A stretch of 64,000 nucleotides of DNA from Siphonodentalium dalli (lineage: Eukaryota; Mollusca; Scaphopoda; Gadilida; Siphonodentaliidae). The notes under the pieces were generated by a model, which was not told the DNA's origin, made no database searches, and worked only from the letters and a program-made list of their open reading frames with translations. The stretch covers positions 187,038,209 to 187,102,208 of the forward strand of contig CP136064.1 of the NCBI GenBank assembly GCA_032622095.1, in the 5' to 3' direction. The translations under genes and the position numbers were made by a program. Shown in pieces: positions 11,671 to 25,000 of the stretch. Position 1 is the stretch's first letter, and each line of letters opens with the position of its first letter.

Positions 11671-14400
11671 TCCAAGATGGCTGCTGGCGGCCATGATTTC
11701 GGCCGAATGACCCCAAAATGAGTCGTTCCCATCTACATGTCATCGTTAACATCCATGACAAATTTTATGACGATCAGACTAAAGGTACGACCTGTAGCCC
11801 ATGCTAAAGAATTTAGTCATACAAAGAGTAAAATCCAAGATGGCTGCTGGCGGCCATGTTTTTTGGCCGAATGATCCCAAAATGACTCGTTCCCATCTAC
11901 ATGTCATTATTAACATTCATGACAAATTTTATGATGATCAGACTAAAGGTATGACATGTAGCCCGCGCTAAAGAATTTAGTCAAACAAAGAGTAAAATCC
12001 AAGATGGCTGCTGGCGGCCATTTTTTGGGCCGAATGACCCCAAAATTACTCGTTCCCATCTACATGTCAATATTATCATCCATGACAAATTTCATGATCA
12101 TCAGACGAACAGTACGACCTGTGGCCCGTGCTAATGGATTAAATTTTTAAATCCAAGATGGCCACTGGCGGCCATGTTTTTTGTCCGAATGACCCCAAAA
12201 TGACTTGTTCCCATCTACATTCCAATTTCAACAACCATGACAAATTTTATGATGATCAGACTAAAGGTACGACCTGTAGCCCATGCTAAAGGATTTAGTC
12301 ATACAAAGAGTAAAATCCAAGATGGCTGCTGGCGGCCATGTTTTTCGGCCGAATGACCTCAAAATGACTCGTTCCCATCTACATGTCATTATTAACATTC
12401 ATGACAAATTTCATGATGATCAGACTAAAGGTACAACCTGTAGCCCGTGCTAAAGGATTTAGTCATACAAAGAGTAAAATCCAAGATGGCTGCTGGCGAC
12501 CAGGTTTTTTGGCCGAATGACCCCAAAATTAATCGTTCCCATCTACATGTCATTGTTAACATCCATGACACATTTTATGATGATCAGACTAAAGGTACGA
12601 CCTGCAGCCCGTGCTAAAGAATTTAGTCATACAAAGAGTAAAATCCAAGATGGCTGCTGGCGGCCATGTTTTTTGGCCGAATGACCCCAAAATTACTCAT
12701 TCCCATCTACATGTCAATATTATCATCCACGACAAATTTCATGATGATCAGAAGAACAGTACGACCTGTGGCCCGTGCTAATGGATTAAATTTTTAAATC
12801 CAATATGGCCGCTGGCGGCCATGTTTTTTGTCCGAATGACCCCAAAATGACTCGTTCCCATCTACATTCCAATTTCAACAACCATGACAAATTTTATGAT
12901 GATCAGACTAAAGGTACGACCTGTAGCCCGTGCTAAAGGATTTAGTCATACAAAGAGTAAAATCCAAGATGGCTGCTGGCGGCCATGTTTTTCGGCCGTA
13001 TGACCTCAAAATGACTCGTTCCCATCTACATGTCATTATTAACATTCATGACAAATTTCATGATGATCAGACTAAAGGTACAACCTGTAGCCCGTGCTAA
13101 AGGATTTAGTCATACAAAGAGTAAAATCCAAGATGGCTGCTGGCGTCCAGGTTTTTTGGCCGAATGACCCCAAAATGACTCGTTCCCATCTACATTCCAA
13201 TTTCAACAACCATGACAAATTTTATGATGATCAGACTAAAAGTAGGACCTGTAGCCCGTGCTAAAGGATTTAGTCATACAAAGAGTAAAATCCAAGATGG
13301 CTGCTGGCGACCATGTTTTTTAGCCGAATGACCCCAAAATTACTCGTTCCCATCTACATGTCATTGTTAATATCCATGACAAATTTTATGATGATCAGAC
13401 TAAAGGTACAACCTACAGCCCGTGCTAAAGAATTTAGTCATACAAAGAGTAAAATCGAAGATGGCTGCTGGCGGCCATGTTTATTGGCCGAATGACCCCA
13501 AAATTACTCGTTCCCATCTACATGTCAATATTATCATCCATGACAAATTTCATGGTGATCAGACGAACAGTACGACCTGTGGCCCGTGCTAATGGATTAA
13601 ATTTTTAAATCCAAGATGGCTGCTGGCGGCCATGTTTTTTGTCCGAATGACCCCAAAATGACTCGTTCCCATCTACATTCCAATTTCAACAGCCATGACA
13701 AATTTTATGATGATCAGACTAAAGGTACGACCTGTAGCCCGTGCTAAAGGATTTAGTCATACAAAGAGTAAAATACAGGATGGCTGCTGGCGGCCATGTT
13801 TTTTGGCCGAATGACCCCAAAATGACTCGTTCCCATCTACATGTCATTATTAACATTCATGACAAATTTCATGATGATCAGACTAAAGGTACAACCTGTA
13901 GCCCGTGCTAAAGGATTTAGTCATACAAAGAGTAAAATCCAAGATGGCTGCTGGCGGCCATGTTTATGGGCCGAATGACCCCAAAATTACTCGTTCCCAT
14001 CTACATGTCAATATTAACATCCATGACAAATTTCATGAAGATCAGACAAACAGTACGGCCTGTAGCCCGTGCTAAAGAATTTAGTCATACAAAGAGTAAA
14101 ATCCAAGATGGCTGCTGGCGGCCATGTTTATGGGCCGAATGACCCCAAAATTACTCGTTCCCATCTACATGTCAATATTAACATCCATGACAAATTTCAT
14201 GAAGATCAGACAAACAGTACGGCCTGTAGCCCGTGCTAATGGATTGAATTTTGAAATCCAATATGGCCACTGGCGGCCATGTTTTTTTTCCGAATGACCC
14301 CAAAATTAAATATTCTGGTCTAAATGTTGATGTCAACAGCTATGACAAATTTCATAATGATCCGACGAAAGGTACGACCTGTAGCCTGCATTGTTGACGC
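11671..14400 (+). repeat. 17-unit tandem array with 164/155-bp units in higher-order pattern
   Basis: The landmark TCCAAGATGGCTGCTGGCGG recurs with starts at 11671, 11834, 11998, 12152, 12316, 12480, 12644, 12799, 12963, 13127, 13291, 13455, 13610, 13774, 13938, 14102 and 14257. Most intervals are 163-164 bp. Intervals ending at 12152, 12799, 13610 and 14257 are 154-155 bp and carry the variant junction GGATTAAATTTTTAAATCC in place of GATTTAGTCATACAAAGAG. The pattern is therefore AAA-B-AAA-B-AAAA-B-AAA-B, with two exact 647-bp super-repeats. Small open frames across the units are by-products. Confidence 0.9.
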
Positions 14401-14465
14401 CTTACGTACACACGTACACACGTACACACGCACACACGCACACACGTACACACGGACGACGGACG
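14401..14465 (+). repeat. (ACACACGT)n microsatellite in the right arm of array 1
   Basis: GTACACACGTACACACG runs into CGGACGACGGACGAC. The second array has a shorter version (GGACACACGCACAAACGGACG at 19262). The microsatellite sits at the same place in both elements, so it belongs to the element rather than the host site. Confidence 0.7.
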
Positions 14466-14509
14466 ACAAAGCCATGGCAATAGCTCAAACTTTACAAAGT
14501 AAAGTTGAG

Positions 14510-15200
14510 CTAAAAAGGGACATAACTCTGGTGAAACTTGGCGGGCGTAACCCGAATTCGAACTTGACCTGAGTTTTGCTGGGAGAAAGACACATACCAA
14601 ATTTGGTTTAAATCTGATTAACTCTACTAAAGTTATCATCCAGACACCAACTTTTGGGGTTTTATATGTCGGGTCGGCGGACAAAAAAGGGCCATAACTC
14701 TCGCAAAAATTATCGGATTAAACCGGGTTTTGCATATAAACAATCCAAAATCAAGTTATCATACGGAAACAAAAAAAACAGAAGAAAAACTGAATTTTCT
14801 ATGTCGAAAAAGGGGCATAACTCTGCCAAAAATGGTCAAGCAGAACCCAAGTTCGAACTTGACCTGTGTTTTGCTGGGAGAAAGTAATATATAAATTTGG
14901 TTTGAATCCGATTAACTCTACTAAAGTTATCATCCGGAAACCAACTTTCATGGGTTTTCTAAGTAAAAAAAGGGGCATAACTCTGGTGAAAATTGGCGGA
15001 CGGAACCAGAATTCGAACTTGACCTGTCTTTTCTGCTAGTAAACCCACATACCAAATTTAAATTAATTTGGTTCACTCTAACTAAAGTTATCATCCGGAA
15101 ACCTCGGACGGATGCACGGACGGATGCACGGACCCACGCACGGACGGACGTGCTGATTATAATAGTCCTCCGAACCCGTTGGGTCGGCGGACAATTAAAG
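14510..15200 (+). repeat. Dispersed 'gggccataactc' repeat ending in (GGACGGATGCAC)n
   Basis: Four sub-repeats of about 150-170 bp, each with a variant of GGGGCATAACTCTG..AAAA, AATTCGAACTTGACCTG, ACATACCAAATTT and TAAAGTTATCATCCGGAAAC. The end is GGACGGATGCACGGAC and TAATAGTCCTCCGAACCC. It directly follows the right arm of array 1 (AAGTTGAGCTAAAAAGGG). Related to 10930-11545 and 46990-47480. No coding function. Confidence 0.6.
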
Positions 15201-15520
15201 ATACCGTAAACTTACTTGTCATCGCTTTTATAGCGAAAGGACTGTTACATGATTGGTCGAAAGTTGAACATGATCGGGTTTGACCGTGAGCGTACTGTAG
15301 GTACTTCGTACCGATTTTTTTAAACTTCTTCTAGAATCTTGCAAGCAAGAAATATATAACCATTAGTTCATTCAGTGTCCAAGATATCTTTGACGGAGAT
15401 AAGAATATTATTGGTTAATTCAATGTTGTTTTACATACACAGGTTTATGTTGTTACATCTTTGACACACTTAAATTGGGTTTTGTCTAAGAAGACTTGTG
15501 CCATGTGGCAGGTGTTGTTA

Positions 15521-15733
15521 CAGTAATGCCCTAAATAATCAACTTCTTAACCACAGCATAATTATGGGTAATTTTTCAGAATTTAGTCGGAAATATGGCT
15601 TGTTGCCATTCATCGGAAAACTCTCACTGAGAGCTCTCGGATGAATCGCAACAAGCCATATTTCTGACTAAATCCTGAAAAATTACCCATAATTCTGCTG
15701 TGGTTAAGGAGTCGATTATTTAGGGCATTACTG
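15521..15733. mobile_element. Palindromic TA-flanked MITE, 213 bp (mariner-like)
   Basis: Ends are CAGTAATGCCCTAAATAATC and its complement, flanked by TA on both sides (15519-15520, 15734-15735). The arms extend almost to the centre (GGCTTGTTGCCATTCATCGG against its complement), so a transcript would fold into a ~100-bp hairpin. A TA target and CAG.. ends fit Tc1/mariner-type MITEs. A 5'-truncated second copy lies at 19434-19578. Confidence 0.75.
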
Positions 15734-15937
15734 TATATTGCTTTGCTCTGGCATTCTTCCCTATCTGGAATAATTTGCCCATTCCAACCCAGCACAATGA
15801 ATGGAATCCTTCACCGTACCCCCAGTACCACTGTCCCTGTTTCTGGATATTATCATAAATGTATTATCATAGTCAGATTGATAAGGCTCATTCAGGTGTT
15901 GTGTCTTAGAAAGAGCATGTAACCAGAAATAACAAAC

Positions 15938-16014
15938 CTCTGCTCAGCAATGGCTAGATATGGTTTTGTTCCATCAATCAAAGCTGTAAGAGTTGCTACG
16001 CCACCCATTCGGCA
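15938..16014 (-). CDS. HEATR6: HEATR6 exon, last one found (25 codons + 2 nt)
   Basis: Acceptor TTCATTGCAG, donor CAGAG|GTTTGT. The peptide starts CRMGGVATLTALIDG and ends AIAEQ plus a split Arg codon, matching human [22 protein letters not shown]. The next exon was not found between here and position 1, so the following intron is at least 15.9 kb or runs out of the window. Confidence 0.9.
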
Positions 16015-19000
16015 CTGCAATGAAAATAAAGTCCTGTATTAAACAAGCCTGAGTTTAGTGTGCCTATAATTTGCAGAATGAGGTCCCCAGAGGGTGAATT
16101 GAGTGGTGCTATCCTGCACAATGGGCTAGCATCACCAAATTTACCCTCTTGGTACCTCACTCTGCATTGCCCCATCTGCTATGGAGACATAAACTCAGAT
16201 TGAAGTTCCCAAAAATGCGAATATTGTGATGTACTCCCATTTGGAACCTCGATTATGCAATATGTCGTCTGCCAATTTGGGGAAATAGAGAAACTAAACT
16301 AAAAAAGAAATAGAACCTAAGTTTCTATAGAAATTTGATAATAAAGAAACTTTCCCAAGAAGATGAGGCCTAGGCAGAATGAGGTCCCCAGAGGGTGAAT
16401 TTAGTGATGCTAGCCCATTATCTTAAAGGGATCCAAGGTCTTCAAAGTTGGTTTGTGTAAAATAAAATAAATTTGATTAACCCTGGGAGCTTCCTGAACT
16501 TTTGCGAAAACCCTGTGCCAATGCATTCTCTTATATATACATCCTTGCATATATAAGAAAATACATTGGCCTAATTTATAATTGTTAAAAAATGTAAGAA
16601 AAAATTGTTAAAGAATATAAGAAATAATGATAACTAAAGGTGTGACTGTCCCAATAGGACTAAGGATATCCCCCCCATGTTTTTAAAACACCAAGATGTT
16701 TCACATGTCAGTAAACATTTAGTTAAAATAATAAAATAACAGATTCCCATTGCAGGTGCACAACCCTAACCCGTAACCCAAATAACACCCCAGATTCCCA
16801 TGGTGGTTGATGTCTGTGCCAAGTTTCATGGAAAATGATTAAAAAACGACTGAGAAAAACTCCAGACAAATTTGAGTCCACAGACGACGATGGACGAACG
16901 GACGGACAAGCTGATTCAAGTATACCCCCCACTACTTCATTGCTAAAGTCAATGGAGTGATTAGGAATGTGGAGAGGTTGAAAGGCCTAGTTATGCAAAG
17001 AGTAAAATCTAAGATGGCCACTGGCAGCCATGTTTTTTTGCCGAATGACCCCAAAAAGACTCGTTCCCATTTACATGTCATTATTAACATCCAGTACAAA
17101 TTTCATGATGATCTGACAAAAGATACGACATGTAGCCTTTGTCAAAGGATTTAGTCATGCAAAGAGTCATGACAAATTTCATAAAGATCGGACCAAAGGT
17201 ACGACCTGTAGCCCCGCTCCAAAGGATTTAGTCATACAAAGAGTAAAATCCAAGATGGCTGCTGGCGGCCAGGTTTTTTGGCCGAATGACCACAAAACGA
17301 CTTGTTCCCATCTACATGTCATGAAGATCTGACCAAAGCTACGACCTGTAGCCCGCGCCAAAGGATTTAGTCATGCAAAGAGTAAAATCCAAGATGGCTA
17401 CTTGCGGCCATGTTTTTAGCCGAATGACCCCAACATGACTCGTTCCCATCTACAAGTCATTGTTAACATCCATGACAAATTTCATGAAGATCTGATGACC
17501 AAAGCTACGACCTGTAGCCCGTGCCAAAGGATTTAGTCATACAAAGAGTAAAATCCAAGATGGCTGCTGGCGGCCATGTTTTTGGCCGAATGACCCCAAA
17601 ATAACTCGTTTCCCATCTACATGACAATGTCAACATTCATGACAAATTTCATAAAGATCGGACCAAAGGTACAACCTGTAGCCCCGCGCCAAAGGATTTA
17701 GTCATACAAAGAGTAAAATCCAAGATGGCTGCTGGCGGCCAGGTTTTTGGCCGAATGACCACAAAACGACTCGTTCCCATCTACATGTCATTGTTAACAT
17801 CCATGACAAATTTCATGAAGATCTGACCAAAGCTACAACCTGTAGCCCGCGCCAAAGGATTTAGTCATGCAAAGTAGGGTTGAAACGATTAATCGACTAG
17901 TCGTAGACGACGCTGAAATGTCAGAACGTCGACTCTGAATTTTGCCGTCGACTAGTCGGAACATAGTGTATTAGTTGAATTTAGTTCCATGTATAACGTT
18001 TTCAAGATCGATTCCGACATAAACGGTGTAAGTTGCGGTAAGTATAACGTTTGGTGGCACCCGGAATTGACAGTGTTACTAGTATAGACACACACGGTGA
18101 CCCGACTATTAATCGAAAAAATGAAATTGACAACACAATGTCTCACTCGTCGTTTGAGGTCAAAGACATCACTGCGACATGATGGCAATGATTGACGCGG
18201 CTTTATCGTTTGTTGGAGACCGCTTTGATCTAGACACTGTGTATATTTCAATTGATCAATTGAAGGTTGCTTAAGGTGACGTCATTGTTGCTACCGTATA
18301 TAAATTATACTGACATTAAGAACTGGCTATCGTATTCTGCAACATTGCCTATTCTATAGGGCGTATTTAGTCGGAACATTAACATTTTATAGTGACACCG
18401 CTCGGCACCGGTTTATTGGTGATCACGTGACTAAACGAAATCTCGAACGCAGATATTAAATTTAAAACCTGTATAAATAATCGAGTTTCTAATCATTATC
18501 CACCACATTTCTAATTATATAATTACATTCAGTGTGTTGGATAAATATCAAGATGTTTAAAGTATTATTTCCCAAATAAATTGTTGTCTATGCAGGGAAA
18601 TGCGCTACGCAATAGACGTCATTGCATCAGTCATCAGTGTACGCCATGTACGATGAATTTTCCGCACCATGTTATGTTTGAAAGTTTTGATATCGGGTAC
18701 CGACTAGTCGACGCAACGCGACTTTTGGGTCTCGACTAGTCGACTCTGAAATTCACTAATCGTTTCAACACTAATGCAAAGAGTAAAATCCAAGATGGCT
18801 CCTTGCGGCCATGTTTTTTTTAGCCGAATGACGCCAACATGACTCGTTCCCATCTACATGTCATTGTTAACATCCATGACAAATTTCATGAAGATCTGAC
18901 AAAAGCTACGACCTGTAGCCCGTGCCAAAGGATTTAGTCATGCAAAGAGTCAAATCCAAGATGGCTGCTGGCGGGCATGTTTTTTGGCCGAACGACCCCA

Positions 19001-22000
19001 AAATGACTCGTTTCCCATCTACATGTCAATATTAACATCCATGACAAATTTCATTATGATCAGACAAGCAGTATGACCTGTAGCCCGCGCCAATGGATTG
19101 AATTTTGAAATCCAAAATGGCTGCTGGCGGCCATGTTTTTTTGCCGAATGACCCCAAAATGAATCGTTCCCATCTACATGTCAATGTCAACATTCATGAC
19201 AAATTTCATAAGGATCAGACCAAAGGTATGACCTGTAGCCCACGGGAAAGGAAATTGTTGATGGACACACGCACAAACGGACGACGGACGCCAATCCATG
19301 GCAATAGCTCAAACTTGTAAGTTGAGCTAAAAATGATAAAAAAAAATGATAAAACGTTTTTAAATAAAATAAGAAAAAATTCTAAAAATTGTTATAGAAT
19401 GTAAGAAAAAATTCTAAAAAATTCTAAAAAATGAAATATGGCTTGTTGCCATTCACCAGAAAGCTGTCACTGAGGGCTTTCCGATGAATGGCAACAAGCC
19501 ATATTGCCATCTAAATCCTGAAAAGTTACCCATAATTCTGCTGTGGTTAAGGAGTCGATTATTTAGGGCATTACTGTACTAACAAGACATTGTTCAGTAC
19601 AATGTAATGATTAGAGCATGTCTGGTCGTTGATCACTCCAATTTAGTGGCCCTTAGGAGTGATGTAGTTCCCTCTGCTCTGCTCTGGAACTAAATCTCTC
19701 CTGAGGGGCACTAAATTGGCGTAGTCAAAACCAAGCCATGGTCTCTTCATTAATCATAGTAGTTGTACCTTTGGTGATGGATCTTTGAGAATTGTGAGGA
19801 ATATAGACTGAGATATTTGTGAACTTTCACTGGGCGGTGTGTCTGGAATAAAAGACGACCAGTAACCAAATATGATCTTCTTGTCCATGCTCTGTAAAAA
19901 GAATGATAAAGTTACTAATCCTAGATAAATATTACCATATAAAATGTACATGTGCATACAGGTGCCACAGTTGTATTAACTTCCTTAAATCAGTGAGTAA
20001 GCAAATAATGGTTTCTGACTTCAACAATGCATCTGTAGTTACAAAAAATAGTACCGGTTTATCATGATATATCCCCCCTTTCTGCCCCCCCCCCCCCCCC
20101 CCAGTGGGAGAGATAAACTGTTTTATACAGGAAATAGACTTTGGAGAATTTTATTTTTCATGCCATTAGGATATGATCATTCCCTTATGTGATACCATGT
20201 TTTGTAAAGGTGAAATCTTGCCATGTGTCCAATGGCTATAATCCTAGTAAATACAGTGACAGTTATTTTCTCTGGCAGTCAAGATTTCAATTTATTCTCT
20301 ACTTTGTAAACATTTTGAGTTGGAAATGTCCGCAAACCAAAATATTTCTAAAAAGTCACCAATTGAAGAAACTTACCTTGATAACAGTATTAAGACAAGT
20401 CAGTGCGACCTGCCTCACTTTTATAGAAAGAGACACAGTTTTTGTATCACAACCGCCTTCAACATCTGAAAACTCAGACTCAGAACTGCTGACCCTCGTC
20501 CAGGCTGGTTGAAGGGCCGTGCTTCCTCCACTACGCTGGTTCGATGCCGATACCTTCCTGACATCCTCATCATCATCTCCTGTACTATCTACAGCTTTCT
20601 TCTCTTTTTTCTTCTTCCCTTTTTTATGCCCTCCTCCTTTGCCACTCTGACTAGGGTTCTTCCCGCCTTGAGAACCCGAGGCAGCCTTGTCTACATATTC
20701 AGTATGACTACATGGAACCGACGAGGCCTCAAATGAATTGAGTAGAGTAGGATATAGCATTTCAGGTATGGTGGGAATATCCTTCTGTAAACCATGGAAG
20801 ATATATCCCTACAAATATCAAAACAAAATGATAATACTTGTTCCATTGACTAAACATATTTACATATGTCTTCTGATTTTTCCACAACATAATGCTTGTG
20901 GAACAAGTAGCTAATTACACTACAAATGTTAATTTGAGACAATAGATACTTACCAGAAGATGAGGCCTAAGCAGAATGGGGTCCCCCAGAGGTTGAATTT
21001 GGTGATGCTACCCCAAAGGCCATTAATCCATGTTCAAACATAACAATAACACTAACATGGTAATGAAGAACTGACTAGGCCTCAAATGAATTGAGTAGAG
21101 TAGATATAACATTTAAGGTATGGTGGGAATATCCTTCTGTAAACCATGGAAGATATATCCCTACAAATATCAAAACAAAATGATAATACTTGTTCCAATG
21201 ACTAAACATATTTACATGTCTTCTGATTTTTCCACAACACCAGTAGATAATTACTCTAGCCGAAATTAAATAGTATTAGACAACAGGAGCACTATCAAAA
21301 GATAGTCCAATTACATTAACCCTTTGAGTGCCAGGTCCGATTTTTTGTATCAACCCATATACCCTGTGCCAATGCATTCTCTTATATATGCGAGTCGACC
21401 ATAATGCATTCTCTTATATATGGGAGTCGACCATAGGTCGCCTCGCATATATAAGAGAATGCATTGGCCTAACAATTTTTCATCATTTGTTATTATTTTT
21501 TACAATTTTAATAATTTTTTCTTATATTCTTTAACAGACTTATTTTGTAGGTTTAGTGCCAGGGAATCTTACGTTTTTCATGGGCATCAAAATTATTACT
21601 ATGAATACTTGGTGATAGTTTTGAGTTATAACATGCCCCTAAGGTTTTATCCAGTTTGTTTTTAAATTCGCTATAGCATGCTTAAGCTTACCAAAAAAAA
21701 ATTCAACCCAAAAAAAATCTAAAAAAAAAAAAAAAAAGGCCAATTTTACAGACCGTAAATTAGGGCCGATGAGATCGGCCCCTGGCATTGAAAGGGTTAT
21801 GGAGATATAAAACATACTCTGTTGAGTTGGATATTCGTGGATTCTGCATGAACATTTTGTGAATGAGACGCCTTGCTTGAATCCCCGAATATCCATGGAA
21901 ACATGGTATTTTATCTCCACTTTAATTCAATTCACCAGAAAAATTTTAAGAAACTGGATGAAAAACATTTTTATCGGCCTTTAACCCTTTTAGTGCCAGG

Positions 22001-25000
22001 GGCCGATCTCATCGCCCCTAATTTATGGTCTGTAGAGTGCCCTAAAAAAAATAAAAAAATGAATTTTTTGTTTTTGGGTTAGGCCAATGCATTCTCTTAT
22101 ATATGCGAGGAGACCTAAGGTTGACTCGTATATATAAGAGAATGCATTGGCACAGGGTATATGGGTCGATACAAAAATCAGACCTGGCACTCAAAGGGTT
22201 AATGCAATGAAGTGAGATTTCCTTTTCCTGTGCCTCAAATTCATGGGAACGTTCTTTGTGGTTATTTGGAACAGCATACAAACAACTCCATATATACAGT
22301 AAACAATTTCACAGTAGACTGTTGATTATGCCAGTTCTTTCTGATGTATTTAACTTGCATTAATTGTCAATTGCAACATGTTCCACTCAATTTTGTTCAC
22401 TCAGCAATGGACGATGCTGGTTAATTGACCAATCAGAATGCGTGTTTTAGAGCAGGTATTCAGCTTGAATTACAATGTTAGTATTCTCCATTCTACAGTT
22501 ACCCTGTGCCATCAAAGTCCACATGTTAAACATGTTCCTTGTTATTAAATCACATATATGCAACGTCTTTTACTCATAGGCTATAATATACTATAATATC
22601 AGCTTGGGTCAGGTGATATGAAACTGTCACATCTCAGAGCTATACAGCATATATGAATGATTCCTGCCAAGAATGTAATTGCTTATATAAGAATAATATT
22701 ACAGTCAATTTCAGTTAATTGCATATCGTTTATATGCATATTTCGTCTATTTGCATAAAATATGCATGCACCAAACCATTTTCTCATAAAAAGACTATTT
22801 TTTAATCGTTTATTTGCATAAGGGTCGGACTCTATTCCGTTTTTATGCATACGAAAATCGCCAAAAATGTTGATGAGAGGGGGTAAAAAGTCACCTAATG
22901 GTGCCGAAATTATAGCAATTTGTAAAAATATTTACCTTGAAAAAGGTATTTTATGGGAAAACTTAATACAAAGTTGTTGAAGATGACCATCACGAAAACG
23001 AAGACGGCAATTTTCAATTTCATAACACACGTGGTTTTCTATCTGTTCTCATTAACATGCTTCTGTTGACACATATTTCCTTTATGTTTCCATATTTATT
23101 TGTGAATTGCATGATTAATTAAAATTTGTATACTTATTTGGTTGTTTGTTGAGTTTGTAAACACCTGAAGTTCCAGTTGCAATTCCGAGATAGTGAAAGG
23201 AGAAGATAGATTTCCGGGAATTCCCCCAACAAGGAAGCCACCTAAACTGAAAGTGCTTTTCTATTTCTTCTAAAATTCTTCTGTTCACAAACATTTCCTG
23301 TATGATTCCTTATTTCTGTGTGAATTATATGAATTATTAAAGCTTGTATATTTGTTAACGAAAATGTGAAAGGAAAATTCCGGGAATTCTATCAACAAAG
23401 TGTCAAGGTCGCCGCCACAAAAAATAAGGCCAACACGGTGGTCTCTTTGTTTCTGAGCCGACAATAATTTAATGAATAGAAACATGTTTACATAGTGATG
23501 GCTTATCATTAACTGAACAGCTGGTTGACATCACTGTTAGACACTATAACAACAATGTCTTTGTTTCTCATTCCGACACACCAGCCGTGTTTATTCAATG
23601 ATTTCAACTCATTAGTGTAACAATGGTTCACTATGATTTATTCTCGGGTTTTATCAAAACATTTCTCAGTATAAAGCCATTGGTTATCAGTGTACAGCAT
23701 ATCATTTACCATGTCTTCAAAACGTAAACGCAACGACCTTTCCTTAGCTGACAAGTACGAAGTGATTAAGCTTTTAGATCAAAAGTTCACACAGACTGGT
23801 AAGTTTAATATTTGACAACTTTTTTTCTCAACTTTTATTAAAGTTATTTATTATTTCAATTTATATGATCTTCTCCATAAATTAGTAAAAGATATTTAAA
23901 AATACTGAATATATTCCTCATTACGAGCTTATTACAAATTAATTAATATAATATAGCGTCATAAATCTTTTTCTACTTTTATTTTTTTCTACTTCTGTAA
24001 TCTGACTCCTTGTAAACCAATCTTTTCCTCTCCTTACAGAAATCTCAAAGAAACTTTTTGAAGAAAATGATGATGACGACGACATCATGGACTGGAATGC
24101 CTTGTATTATTTACAGAAACGGTTCCAGAAAATAGTTAGCAAGAGGCGGCGACAGTGTGCGATTACAGATTTGTAAATTGGATTCCATAAATGTGATTCA
24201 TTATAAATGTTGTTGTAATTGTTGTTTTTGCTGTTTTTATCATGTTCGTTAATAAATTAAAATAAAGTATTAAACACAGTTGCGTACTCATTACAAATCC
24301 ATTCTGTAATAGAAATAACAAGGAATGTGTTTGGTCTGGCCTCCCATACATATTTATCTATAAATAGATATAGAAATTATGGGAAATTAATAACACGTTC
24401 AGGAAATGGTTACAATCAACTAAATATTTCCCATAGGCGACAGTGTTAGGGTTAAGCCATCCCCACGATTCATTGACCTACTGAGCCAAACTTTAAATAT
24501 TTCTGCGTGTAGAACTCCACGTCGGACATAAGTGCCTCACCATACTTATTCCTGGAAATAAATTGGCATTTTCACAACTACCCCCTTTTGTGCACAAAAT
24601 TTAATATAGAAAAATACCCCCACCCCTACCAAATTTGGCGACAAATGTAGCCACTTGACGAACAATCCCACACAAATGGCCAAGGAATTAACATAGCTTA
24701 TGAATTTCTTTTTTCTTTCACATTAAACAACTGAAGATATTATACACCATTCAGCTGCCGGTATTGTTTTTATGCTGACTCGAGTTTCCCTACACAAATG
24801 CCAAGGGGCATAATTTCATGTATTTAGTTGCTTATAACCAAATGGCTTTATTAAAAATATTTTTGTGTGTGTGATAATGATGGTATGTAATCATTTTATA
24901 CATGCAACAACAAATAAAGATGTTAATGAATCAGTTTATTGACATAATAGTAATTTACAACAAGGTTTGAGATGAAAATATGATACAGCAATCTAATGAT

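Larger units (their letters stand above)
11545..14515 (+). mobile_element. Array-bearing element 1: arms plus 17 tandem units (pearl/HINE-like)
   Basis: A tandem array (11671-14400) is bordered by arms that also border the second array at 16945-19330. The left arm has CAATGGAG.CATTAGGAATGTGGA-type sequence. The right arm has CGGACGACGGACGAC, CCATGGCAATAGCTCAAACT and AAGTTGAGCTAAAAA. The right end is complemented on the left by TAGCTCAACTTGGAAAG (11540). Shared arms around variable tandem cores are known from molluscan 'pearl' and Helentron-associated (HINE) elements with ~160-bp cores. That comparison is inference; the shared arms are direct. Confidence 0.65.

Noticed and set aside
13313-14142. 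Repeated 60-codon frames starting MF..RMTPKLLVPIYMS
   Set aside because: They are the same satellite unit translated several times.
11671-14400. CRISPR-like regular repeats
   Set aside because: Units are 155-164 bp with no unique spacers, in animal DNA. This is a satellite-type array.
17952-18251. 99-codon minus-strand frame inside the 899-bp hAT
   Set aside because: No transposase or BED features, and the element is too short to be autonomous. The related copy at 41129-43286 does not keep the full frame.
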